A stretch of 64,000 nt of DNA from Ipomoea triloba (lineage: Eukaryota > Streptophyta > Magnoliopsida > Solanales > Convolvulaceae), in assembly GCF_003576645.1 (NCBI RefSeq), contig NC_044916.1, positions 23,533,077 through 23,597,076 of the forward strand, read 5' to 3'. Within the stretch, counting starts at the first letter, position 1, and every line of letters begins with the position of its first letter. The notes under the pieces were generated by a model. It made no database searches. It was not told the origin of the DNA and saw only the letters and a list, made by a program, of their open reading frames with translations. This document shows positions 52,162 to 63,576 of this stretch, piece by piece. The translations under genes were made by a program, and so were the position numbers.

Positions 52162-53583
52162 CTACCCTTCATTTCTTCAAGATTTCAAGTCAAGATTACT
52201 CTTTTAGGGACCATAGCACTTGGGTAAGTATTTCTCCTTAGGAAGACTTCATCTCTCATCATGATTTCATAGTTTTTATATAAGTTCTCATTATATTCTT
52301 TTGGGGATCTTTCTTGGGGAAAAAGGTGATCAAGAAGGAGGTGGTGGCTTGTGAGGTAGTTGGAGATTGCTTGGTTTGAGTAGAGCTTCAGGAGGTAATC
52401 ATCCATGTCTCACTAAACCTATTTTCACTCATTGATCTATGTATATGACTTGGTGTTTGGAATCCTGTGAATTTCTTGGGGTTTTAGCTTTGTTTTGATG
52501 ATTTGTGAACCCATATTGTGGATTATTGGACTTGTGTTCATTATCCTTTGTATCTAGATGAGTATGAGTAATTCTTGTTATGGATTTCATGCTTTATTTG
52601 GCTTCTGAGATGTGTAATCTATGTAATCTGATCATATTTCGCATTCTGGAAATGAGTATCGTGTATTCTGCTCTGTTTGGGAAGTGGTGTGTGGGGAATG
52701 CACTTGCGGTGAACTTGGGCGGTATAATGTGTCCCGCCCAAGGATTCCGCATGTGTATGGCGGTAGATAGTAGCGGTGTGTGACGTGCCGTGAGGGAGCT
52801 CCGTTCCCTTTGTGCGGTGTAGTGTGGCGGAGCATGGCATTCTGCTGTGTTGTTCCGTTAGAGGCGGCGGGCAGGTGGGGCGGTGTAGGGCATTCCGCCG
52901 GTCTATTCCGTTGGTTCATTCTGGGTTCTGTTTCCAGTAGCTATTTTATTGATCTGTTGTCTTGTTGATTCATCCCTGATTCTGGAACATGTCTTGAATA
53001 TGTTGTTGTGTATTTCACCTTGGTTATGGAGTATCTATTCATGTCCCTTGGTTCATTTATCTTGATGTGTGGAGTTAGTATTGTTGGTTTATTCTTTGGC
53101 TATTGTCGGAACATATATTCTGTGTTCATTTCCTGAGTTGAGAACTGTTGGTGGAATAATTCTTGGGACAATGAGTCTGAGTTTGGTATGTGGAGACCTT
53201 GAGTCTCTTGAGTATCTTTTGGCTTGTTGAGGGTGAACTAACTGTGGGCTTGTGCCTCTGTGGAACTAACTGTGGGCTTTGTGCCTCTGTGGAACTAACT
53301 GTGGGCATCATTTGCCTCTGTGGTAATGGGCATCATATGCCTTTGTGGTTGGGCATTGCACCTCTGTGGTAATGGGCATCATATGCCTCTGTGGTTGGGA
53401 TTTGTGCCTTTGTGGTAATTGGCTTCGTGCCTCTGTGGTTGGGCTTTATGCCTCTGTGTACTAACTTTGGTTTGGTGGTTGGTATGAGGCATAGTATGGT
53501 GGTTTGGAGGTTGTAGTTGGGACTCAATTCTTGGTGTGTGGCTTGGTTGGTTTCCTTTGTGGTTATTTGGTTGAGTTTGTATC
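52162..53583 (+). mobile_element. LTR fragment, second LTR family (E1)
   Basis: Starts in mid-LTR at CTACCCTTCATTTC, a position found about 455 bases inside the full LTR, and runs to GAGTTTGTATC at 53583, where a second copy of the same family begins with TGTAATACCCC. Includes a donor-like CTTGGGTAAGT at about 52212, a GC-rich block with the hairpin CTTGGGCGG/CCGCCCAAG (52717-52745), and a minisatellite at 53230-53460. Confidence 0.6.
53230..53460 (+). repeat. minisatellite in the LTR (TGCCTCTGTGG type)
   Basis: About nine imperfect units of 22-30 bases built on TGGGC-n-TGCCTCTGTGGT. The inverted, shorter counterpart lies at 57466-57570 in the minus-strand LTR, so it is a family feature with variable unit number. 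Repeated at 55651-55881 in the redundant copy. Confidence 0.8.
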
Positions 53584-54236
53584 TGTAATACCCCAGATTT
53601 AATTCAAGCCTTGAAGCTTGGTAATTATTTCTACCGTGTAACTAATTTAATTTAATTGGGCTTCGTTCTTTTAATAAAGATATATTTCTTATTCGGAATT
53701 ATTTATTTAATCAAAGACCCAATTCGTTGATTTAATTTTATAAGGGATGTTCTGCATTTGGACCTTTTTATTCCTTATAAGTATATTAATTATTTAATGG
53801 CCCAAACTTGGAAGGACTATGTTTATACTCATTAAGTTAATATTGAATGTGGATGACCCATTTCTTATAAATAAGCCCATGTCTTATTTTAACACCCTAA
53901 TATGATACATATATTGCGTATGTAATGATTTTCCTCCACTCATATAAAAAGCCTTGTACTAATAATCCCTAACTCTTTCCTTTTCCCGCAAAACACATTT
54001 CCTTCTACTCTTTCACCTCTAAGAACCCTAAGCATATACTACCCTTCATTTCTTCAAGATTTCAAGTCAAGATTGCTCTTTTAGGGACCATAACACTTGG
54101 GTAAGTATTTCTCCTTAGGAAGACTTCATTTCTCATCATGATTTCATAGCCTTTTATAAGTTCTCAGTATATTCTTTTGAGGATCTTTCTTGGGAAAAAG
54201 ATGATTATAATTAAGAAGGAGGTGGTGGCTTGTGAG
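53584..54236 (+). mobile_element. LTR fragment of the same family (E2), nested in E1
   Basis: Begins TGTAATACCCCAG directly at the point where E1 stops. TATAAAAA at 53943-53950 is the likely LTR promoter, followed by a CT-rich leader and AACACTTGGGTAAGT. Interrupted at GTGAG (54232-54236) by a minus-strand LTR end. Redundant copy at 56005-56657. Confidence 0.65.
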
Positions 54237-55044
54237 TGTGACACCCCCAACTTTTTCACACTGAGATATGCATAACTTAAATACAAAAAGTTATAAATCT
54301 CATAAACTAACCATAAAACATAGCGGAAGCATTTAAAACCTTAATGGGTGTCATGCCACATCTAGGTTAAACCAATCCTAGATGCACATGCTAAAATCCA
54401 TAAACATCAATCCAAAACATAAAGACAGATGTACTAGTTAATACAGAATCAATCACGAAGGCACACAGGCCCAAAGTCTAAAGCAAGTACTAGTCTAAGC
54501 GTAGCAAATAGAAGAACTATCTCTATCGCGCTCTCGGCTCAGACTACTCCATACCTGGAAAACAGTTTAGGAAAACCATTAGCAAAAGAATGCTAAGCAA
54601 CCAACCACTCACACTCGTAAGAAATACATAGTATAATAAGGTTTGTAAATAGGTTTACACACACGTATAGAATATACGCACCAACGAACTGTTCTTTATT
54701 TAAATCAGAAGACTCAACAACAATAAGCTGAATAAGTCACAAACCAAGACTCTTCCAAACGAAACCAATATCCAATAACGAATGCATAAGACATCAAGTC
54801 CATAAATAAGATACCAACTAAATCGTAACTCCAACAGAATAATCACAAAGGAACCAACCAAACCGCAATACCAAAGAACAACGAGATACCAACTGAGATA
54901 CAAACTCAACCAAATAACCACAAAGAAACCAATCAAACCACTATACCAAAGATAAGCGCCAAACCACACCCTCCAAACCACAATACCAACCATCAAACCA
55001 ACCCACCACATCAATATCACAAAACAGATGCGTAAAACCCAACT
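54237..55044 (-). mobile_element. end of the minus-strand LTR (redundant copy)
   Basis: Inverted LTR end: plus strand TGTGACACCCCCAACTTTT, i.e. GGGGGTGTCACA on minus. Same as 56658-57465 and stops at the N. Confidence 0.7.
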
Positions 55045-56657
55045 NAATCTGATCATATTTCGCATTCTGGAAATGAGTATCGTGTATTCTGCTCTGTTTG
55101 GGAAGTGGTGTGTGGGGAATGCACTTGCGGTGAACTTGGGCGGTATAATGTGTCCCGCCCAAGGATTCCGCATGTGTATGGCGGTAGATAGTAGCGGTGT
55201 GTGACGTGCCGTGAGGGAGCTCCGTTCCCTTTGTGCGGTGTAGTGTGGCGGAGCATGGCATTCTGCTGTGTTGTTCCGTTAGAGGCGGCGGGCAGGTGGG
55301 GCGGTGTAGGGCATTCCGCCGGTCTATTCCGTTGGTTCATTCTGGGTTCTGTTTCCAGTAGCTATTTTATTGATCTGTTGTCTTGTTGATTCATCCCTGA
55401 TTCTGGAACATGTCTTGAATATGTTGTTGTGTATTTCACCTTGGTTATGGAGTATCTATTCATGTCCCTTGGTTCATTTATCTTGATGTGTGGAGTTAGT
55501 ATTGTTGGTTTATTCTTTGGCTATTGTCGGAACATATATTCTGTGTTCATTTCCTGAGTTGAGAACTGTTGGTGGAATAATTCTTGGGACAATGAGTCTG
55601 AGTTTGGTATGTGGAGACCTTGAGTCTCTTGAGTATCTTTTGGCTTGTTGAGGGTGAACTAACTGTGGGCTTGTGCCTCTGTGGAACTAACTGTGGGCTT
55701 TGTGCCTCTGTGGAACTAACTGTGGGCATCATTTGCCTCTGTGGTAATGGGCATCATATGCCTTTGTGGTTGGGCATTGCACCTCTGTGGTAATGGGCAT
55801 CATATGCCTCTGTGGTTGGGATTTGTGCCTTTGTGGTAATTGGCTTCGTGCCTCTGTGGTTGGGCTTTATGCCTCTGTGTACTAACTTTGGTTTGGTGGT
55901 TGGTATGAGGCATAGTATGGTGGTTTGGAGGTTGTAGTTGGGACTCAATTCTTGGTGTGTGGCTTGGTTGGTTTCCTTTGTGGTTATTTGGTTGAGTTTG
56001 TATCTGTAATACCCCAGATTTAATTCAAGCCTTGAAGCTTGGTAATTATTTCTACCGTGTAACTAATTTAATTTAATTGGGCTTCGTTCTTTTAATAAAG
56101 ATATATTTCTTATTCGGAATTATTTATTTAATCAAAGACCCAATTCGTTGATTTAATTTTATAAGGGATGTTCTGCATTTGGACCTTTTTATTCCTTATA
56201 AGTATATTAATTATTTAATGGCCCAAACTTGGAAGGACTATGTTTATACTCATTAAGTTAATATTGAATGTGGATGACCCATTTCTTATAAATAAGCCCA
56301 TGTCTTATTTTAACACCCTAATATGATACATATATTGCGTATGTAATGATTTTCCTCCACTCATATAAAAAGCCTTGTACTAATAATCCCTAACTCTTTC
56401 CTTTTCCCGCAAAACACATTTCCTTCTACTCTTTCACCTCTAAGAACCCTAAGCATATACTACCCTTCATTTCTTCAAGATTTCAAGTCAAGATTGCTCT
56501 TTTAGGGACCATAACACTTGGGTAAGTATTTCTCCTTAGGAAGACTTCATTTCTCATCATGATTTCATAGCCTTTTATAAGTTCTCAGTATATTCTTTTG
56601 AGGATCTTTCTTGGGAAAAAGATGATTATAATTAAGAAGGAGGTGGTGGCTTGTGAG

Positions 56658-59173
56658 TGTGACACCCCCAACTTTTTCACACTGAGATATGCATAACTTA
56701 AATACAAAAAGTTATAAATCTCATAAACTAACCATAAAACATAGCGGAAGCATTTAAAACCTTAATGGGTGTCATGCCACATCTAGGTTAAACCAATCCT
56801 AGATGCACATGCTAAAATCCATAAACATCAATCCAAAACATAAAGACAGATGTACTAGTTAATACAGAATCAATCACGAAGGCACACAGGCCCAAAGTCT
56901 AAAGCAAGTACTAGTCTAAGCGTAGCAAATAGAAGAACTATCTCTATCGCGCTCTCGGCTCAGACTACTCCATACCTGGAAAACAGTTTAGGAAAACCAT
57001 TAGCAAAAGAATGCTAAGCAACCAACCACTCACACTCGTAAGAAATACATAGTATAATAAGGTTTGTAAATAGGTTTACACACACGTATAGAATATACGC
57101 ACCAACGAACTGTTCTTTATTTAAATCAGAAGACTCAACAACAATAAGCTGAATAAGTCACAAACCAAGACTCTTCCAAACGAAACCAATATCCAATAAC
57201 GAATGCATAAGACATCAAGTCCATAAATAAGATACCAACTAAATCGTAACTCCAACAGAATAATCACAAAGGAACCAACCAAACCGCAATACCAAAGAAC
57301 AACGAGATACCAACTGAGATACAAACTCAACCAAATAACCACAAAGAAACCAATCAAACCACTATACCAAAGATAAGCGCCAAACCACACCCTCCAAACC
57401 ACAATACCAACCATCAAACCAACCCACCACATCAATATCACAAAACAGATGCGTAAAACCCAACTACAGAGGCATACGAGCCCAATCACAGAGGCACGAA
57501 GCCCATTATCACAGAGGCATACGAGCCCAACACAAAGGCAAATGATGCCCGTTATCACAGAGGCTAATGATGCCCATACAATTCCTCTCATAACACCGTA
57601 CACAAATACACCATAATCCCACCAACTAATTCCCAAGGTTATCAAAGATTCAATAAGATAAGAAATACTCATAAGGACTCAAGGTCTCCACATACCAAAC
57701 TCAGATTCATTTCCACAAGAATCACCCACCAACAGTGTTCATCTCAGAATATGAACACAATACATACTCAGAATGATAACCAAGGAATCAACCAACAATA
57801 CTAGTTCAATAAGTCAAGATAAATGACCAAAGAGCATGAATAAATACCCAAGAATCAAGGTGGAATACTCAACAAAATGTTCAGTACACATTCCAGAATC
57901 AAAGAGGAATCAAGCAAAGTTCATAGACCACAAAACAACACTGGAACCGAATCAGGAATGAACTAGCGGAACACAATAGCGGAACACTACAGTCCGCTAG
58001 ATTGGACCGCAAGAAGGCCGCGGAGTGGATCCACAGATCACACCTCACCGCCGCACCACACCGCTATGTTCATGAGGAAGGGATTGGCGGGACACATTAT
58101 ACCGCCACTCTTTTCCGCAAGAACAACTCTCTCCCAGATTACAGAATAGAATACACGATGAATTAATCCAGAATACGAAACATGCTCATAATACACAGAT
58201 TACACATCTTAGAAGCCAAATAAATCATGGAATCCATAACAAGAAATACCCACGCTCATCACAAGACAAGGAAGATGAACACAAGTCCAATAATCCACAA
58301 TATAGACTCACAAATCATCAAAACAAAGCTATAAACCCCAAGAAATTCACAGGATTCGAACACCAAGTCATATATATAGATCATGAGTGAAAATAGGTCT
58401 AGTGAGACATGGATGGTTACTTCTTGAAGCTCTACTCAAACCAAGCAATCTCCAACCACCTCACAAGTCACCACCTCCTTCTTGATCATCTTTTTCCCAA
58501 GCAAGATCCCCAAAAGAATATAATGAGAACTTATAAAAGACTATGAAAACATGATGAGAAATGATGTCTTCCTAAGGAGAAATACTTACCCAAGTGCTAT
58601 AGCCCCTAAAAGAGCAATCTTGACTTGAAATCTTGAAGAAATGAAGTGTAGTATATGCTTAGGGTTCTTAGAGGTGAAAGAGTAGGAAGAAATGTATTTT
58701 GCACGAAAAGGAAAGAGCTAGGGGTTGTTAGTACATGGCTTTTTATATGAGTTGGAAAATCATTACATACACCATATATGTATCATATTAGGGNTCCAAT
58801 GTCTGAATTGTCCGCTCAGTCTGCCCATCGGTGGCGAGATGAAAAGCAGTGATCATTTTCAATCTAGTACCCAACGTTGTCTGTAGCGATTTCCAAAACT
58901 GCGATAAGAACCTCGAGTCTAGATCGGATACAATATCGCGGGGTACTTCATGATATTTCACTACTTGATTTATGTAAGCTTTGGCCAACTGATCCATAGT
59001 CCAAGTCTCCTTCACGGCGNATTAAATCAAGGAAATTGGGCCTTTGATTAAATAAATAATTCTGAATAAGAAATATATCTCTATTAAAAGAACGGAGCCC
59101 AATTAAATTAAATTAATTACACGGTAGAAATAATTACCGGGTTTCAAGGCTTGAATTAAATCGGGGTATTACA
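56658..59173 (-). mobile_element. 3' LTR of a minus-strand chromovirus
   Basis: On the minus strand it starts TGTAATACCCCGA at 59173, directly after a polypurine tract, and ends GGGGGTGTCACA at 56658. E1 and E2 are members of the same LTR family, so this family inserted into itself. A foreign 225-bp piece of integrase sequence bounded by two N bases (58795-59019) sits inside it. True length without this is about 2.29 kb. Confidence 0.75.
58795..59019 (-). other. misplaced integrase fragment between two N bases
   Basis: 225 bases matching 60154-60378 except for at least two substitutions (GGCGAGATG for GGCGGGATG, CTAGATCGG for CTCGATCGG). It encodes the integrase core around VSDLDSRF and DGQTERTIQTL. 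It lies inside an LTR where pol cannot be and has N on both sides, so it is most likely a small contig placed in a gap by mistake. Confidence 0.8.
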
Positions 59174-59192
59174 CTCTACCCCCCTTAAAAGG
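59174..59192 (-). other. polypurine tract of the minus-strand chromovirus
   Basis: The minus strand reads CCTTTTAAGGGGGGTAGAG directly before the LTR start TGTAATACC. Confidence 0.8.
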
Positions 59193-59380
59193 AGCTTCGT
59201 CCCCGAAGCTCAAAGCTCACGGGAACTAGGATTGGACTTCGTCCCCGAAGCTCAAAGCTCACGGGAACTAGGATTGGATAGTTTAAAAGGAATAAGGATC
59301 GGTTAAAGGTTAACGAAAGGATTGCTCAACCAAACTTATACTCAAGAACATACTATACTTCTAATTCCTAAACTTCTAAC
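59193..59380 (-). other. 3' untranslated region with a 42-bp duplication
   Basis: CTTCGTCCCCGAAGCTC and the 25 bases after it occur twice in tandem (about 59195-59280). The CGGGGACGAAG word is the family motif upstream of the polypurine tract. Confidence 0.7.
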
Positions 59381-60725
59381 TTACCCAAACCATGCACAGC
59401 ATGCAAAAACTAAGCTAACCTTCTTACCTTGGTCAAATAAAGCCCGGTAACGCTTCCTCATCTCGTCCTCCATCTCCCATGTGGCTTCCTCGACTCTATG
59501 GTTGGACCAGCACACTTTTACTAACTTGACTGCTTTGCGACGAGTCTCTCGGGTCTTGATGTCCAGAATCTTCACCGGCTCTTTCTTCGTAGGACATCGT
59601 CTCGTCTAAGTCCAGGATCTCTGGTGGAATCACGTGAGAGGCGTCATGCACATACTTCTTCAATTGAGAGACATGGAATACATCATGCACCCGGTCCAAC
59701 TCCGCTGGTAAAGCTAGGCGATACGCCACTAACCCAACCCTTTCTAAGATCTCGTAGGGGCCAATGAACCTGGGACTCAGCTTTCCCTTCTTCCCGAATC
59801 TCATCACTCCCCTAGAAGGTGAAATCTTCAACCACACTTTTTCCCCTTCCTGGAACTCTGTTGGTCTTCTTCCTAAGTCGGCATAAGACTTCTGGCGATC
59901 TTGCGCGGTCTTCATTCTTCCTTGAATTAACTTGACCTTTTTCGTGGCTTCTTGCAGATATTGTGGCCCCAAGGCCACTGGATTTACCTGGTCTTCCCAA
60001 CACAGCGAGCTTCTACATTTCTGTCCATAGAGGGCCTCGTAAGGTGCCATTCGAATACTTGCATGATAGCAATTATTGTAAGAAAATTCAATCAGATCGA
60101 GGTGCTCCTCCCATGATCCCTGAAAATCCAGAATACGAGCCCGTAACATATCTTCCAATGTCTGAATTGTCCGCTCAGTCTGCCCATCGGTGGCGGGATG
60201 AAAAGCAGTGATCATTTTCAATCTAGTACCCAACGTTGTCTGTAGCGATTTCCAAAACTGCGATAAGAACCTCGAGTCTCGATCGGATACAATATCGCGG
60301 GGTACTTCATGATATTTCACTACTTGATTTATGTAAGCTTTGGCCAACTGATCCATAGTCCAAGTCTCCTTCACGGCGATGAAACGAGCTGTCTTGGTGA
60401 GACGATCCACAATTACCCAAATTTTGTCTTTCCCTGTCTTGGTCAGCGGTAAACCACCCACGAAATGCATCGAGATTGAGTCCCACTTCCCTTCAGGTAT
60501 CTCTAGCGGTTGCACAAGTCCCTTGGATTTACACCTTTCCGCTTTAATCTTCTGGTAGTTCAAGCATCGGCTCACGAAGTTTGCTATCTCCCTTTTCATA
60601 TTAGGCCACCAGAATAGTCTCTTTATGTCCTTATATAACTTGTCACCACCAGGGTGTACCGAATACGGGGTATTATGACTTTCTTCCAGTAACTGCCTTT
60701 TTAATTCTTTACACGAAGCTGGCAC
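59381..60725 (-). pseudogene. chromovirus integrase and chromodomain (minus strand, broken)
   Basis: Reading from 60725, the finger region has GGDKLYKDIKRLFWW and CLNYQKIK, with Tyr replacing the second Cys of the usual CLxCQK. The first catalytic Asp is His (SISMHFVGGLP against SISMDFVGGLP in the plus-strand element), whereas VSDRDSRF and DGQTERTIQ are kept. The GPY module (LSPRFIGPYEILERV) is intact. Near 59590 a frameshift after MSYEER separates the chromodomain, which continues from MKILDIKTRETRRKAV to EEATWEMEDEMRKRYRALF. The enzyme would be catalytically dead even without the frameshift. Confidence 0.85.
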
Positions 60726-61394
60726 GCACTAACGCCCCTGATAACGCAAACTACCATTGGCATGTAGCTCGAAGAGCCCTTTCCTGCCATCTGTTAAGCT
60801 CGCTCTCAACTTGTCTAGCCTTGCGTTGCCGATTTGGCTCTTCCGAATCTCGTCAAGCCATGCGGGCATGATCTGCATGTTGAAGAGTCAGATTTCATTG
60901 TCCATTTGTCCCTCCTCTACCACTGCAATATTCATTCTTTGAAACTCTCTGGACAGCTCATCCGCGAGTACCCAAGTGGCGTTAAGCGAATGTCTAGCCT
61001 TCCTGCTTAGTGCATCTACCACTACGCTCGCCTTTCCCTCATGGTACTGAATGATCAAATCATAATCCTTAATAAGTTCCAACCAACGCCTTTGTCGCAT
61101 GTTCAACTCTTTCTGTGTGAAGATATACTTTAAGCTCTTGTGGTCTGTATAGATCTTGCATTGCACCCCCTTTAAGCTCTTGTGGTCTGTATAGATCTTG
61201 CATTGCACCCCGTAAAGATAATGTCTCCAAATTTACAAGGCAAAGACTACGGCAGCTACGTCCAAATCAGGGTAGTTCTCCTCATGACTCTTAAGCTGCC
61301 GGGAGGCATAGGCAACTACCCTGCCATTCTGCATCAACACGCATCCTAGCCCCTTCTTCGAAGCAACGCTGAATACCTCAAACCCCTCGGTTCC
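60154..61394. repeat. sequence repeated at 61396-62594 across a single N
   Basis: 1241 bases before the N at 61395 recur afterwards as 1199 bases, the difference being exactly one 42-bp duplication. Only a few substitutions distinguish the copies (for example CCTGCCATC against CTTCCCATC). Confidence 0.85.
60726..61394 (-). pseudogene. chromovirus RNase H and spacer (copy 1)
   Basis: RNase H sequence [18 protein letters not shown] to [12 protein letters not shown], then a spacer ([18 protein letters not shown]) leading into the integrase. Upstream, the first RNase H strand reads [18 protein letters not shown], with Val where the catalytic Asp is expected. An exact 42-bp tandem duplication at 61131-61214 repeats [14 protein letters not shown]; the second copy of this region (62372-62413) does not have it. 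Confidence 0.75.
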
Positions 61395-61395
61395 N

Positions 61396-62657
61396 TCCAA
61401 TGTCTGAATTGTCCGCTCAGTCTGCCCATCGGTGGCGGGATGAAAAGCAGTGATCATTTTCAATCTAGTACCCAACGTTGTCTGTAGCGATTTCCAAAAC
61501 TGCGATAAGAACCTCGAGTCTCGATCGGATACAATATCGCGGGGTACTTCATGATATTTCACTACTTGATTTATGTAAGCTTTGGCCAACTGATCCATAG
61601 TCCAAGTCTCCTTCACGGCGATGAAACGAGCTGTCTTGGTGAGACGATCCACAATTACCCAAATTTTGTCTTTCCCTGTCTTGGTCAGCGGTAAACCACC
61701 CACGAAATGCATCGAGATTGAGTCCCACTTCCCTTCAGGTATCTCTAGCGGTTGCACAAGTCCCTTGGATTTACACCTTTCCGCTTTAATCTTCTGGTAG
61801 TTCAAGCATCGGCTCACGAAGTTTGCTATCTCCCTTTTCATATTAGGCCACCAGAATAGTCTCTTTATGTCCTTATATAACTTGTCACCACCAGGGTGTA
61901 CCGAATACGGGGTATTATGACTTTCTTCCAGTAACTGCCTTTTTAATTCTTTACACGAAGCTGGCACGCACTAACGCCCCTGATAACGCAAACTACCATT
62001 GGCATGTAGCTCGAAGAGCCCTTTCTTCCCATCTGTTAAGCTCGCTCTCAACTTGTCTAGCCTTGCGTTGCCGATTTGGCTCTTCCGAATCTCGTCAAGC
62101 CATGCGGGCATGATCTGCATGTTGAAGAGTCAGATTTCATTGTCCATTTGTCCCTCCTCTACCACTGCAATATTCATTCTTTGAAACTCTCTGGACAGCT
62201 CATCCGCGAGTACCCAAGTGGCGTTAAGCGAATGTCTAGCCTTCCTGCTTAGTGCATCTACCACTACGCTCGCCTTTCCCTCATGGTACTGAATGATCAA
62301 ATCATAATCCTTAATAAGTTCCAACCAACGCCTTTGTCGCATGTTCAACTCTTTCTGTGTGAAGATATACTTTAAGCTCTTGTGGTCTGTATAGATCTTG
62401 CATTGCACCCCTTAAAGATAATGTCTCCAAATTTACAAGGCAAAGACTACGGCAGCTACGTCCAAATCAGGGTAGTTCTCCTCATGACTCTTAAGCTGCC
62501 GGGAGGCATAGGCAACTACCCTGCCATTCTGCATCAACACGCATCCTAGCCCCTTCTTCGAAGCAACGCTGAATACCTCAAACCCCTCGGTTCCGGATGC
62601 TAGGGTCAAGACCGGGGCGGATGTCAACCTTTTCTTCAATTCTTAGAAGGCGTCAGT
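61396..62657 (-). pseudogene. chromovirus integrase/RNase H (copy 2, redundant) and RT end
   Basis: Second copy of the integrase N-terminal half and the RNase H, plus about 60 new bases at the right ([20 protein letters not shown], the usual start of the RNase H region). The pol sequence is cut at 62658 by an LTR start in plus orientation. The bulk of RT and gag is therefore not in the window. Confidence 0.75.
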
Positions 62658-63419
62658 TGTAACCCCTCGCCTATTCCTATAAGACTAAGGTTCGAAAAAT
62701 ATGTCTTTAGGCTATGAAATTCATAAGATGATCTCCCGATGCTTCAAAGGAATTTTTATAAGGGAGTATAGTTGTTATTAAGCTGCGATCATACGTACCG
62801 GTCGCGAACCGTAAAATTTTTAAGGAACGAATTTTCAGCTCGGATTTCCTAGGAAATGGATGATTATGCATATTATGACTAAGTATGAACTTCCTGCTTA
62901 GTTAAGTTGAAATTGGACGGGCTATAAGAGTGAAAATTTATTTTGATCGTAGCATCGCTAAATTTCGCGGTGTACCGAACCTAGCCCAATTTTGAGGTTT
63001 AGTCTGGAATAAATTTTTGGTTTCAAAATTCTTCCTTTTAAAATTATTTTCCACCGAAACTTTATCTGTTTGAACCACAACTGATAAGTTGGAAGATTTT
63101 ATTTTTGGAACCACAAGGTAGTGACAAGTGTCACAATTTTTACCATATGATTAAAATATTAATTTTAAGATGTCACAATTTTTACCATATGATTAAAATA
63201 TTAATTTTAAGAGATGAGTTTTTTTACCATATGATTAAAATATTAATTTTAAGAGATGAGTTTGGATAAGATATGATTAAAATATTAATTTTAAGAGATG
63301 AGTTTGGATAAGCATTCCATATATTATTAATTTTAAGAGATGAGTTTGGATAAGCATTCCATATATTCTATTATTAAAGAGATGAGTTTGGATAAGCATT
63401 CCATATATTCTATTATTAG

Positions 63420-63457
<38 letters not shown>

Positions 63458-63530
63458 TACGTATATATGTATATATGATAAGGAAGAAGAAGAATTTCAT
63501 TTCATTCTTCCATTTCTTCACGCCAATTCC

Positions 63531-63576
<46 letters not shown>

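Larger units (their letters stand above)
52625..55044. repeat. sequence repeated at 55046-57465 across a single N
   Basis: The 2420 bases before the N at 55045 recur directly after it without obvious differences and then continue into new sequence at 57466. This includes parts of three LTRs and their junctions, so an independent biological duplication is very unlikely. Confidence 0.9.

Noticed and set aside
52580..52968. Cys-rich small proteins on both strands in the second LTR family
   Set aside because: These overlapping frames lie in the GC-rich part of the LTR, contradict each other and have no counterpart in the diverged minus-strand LTR (57970-58140).
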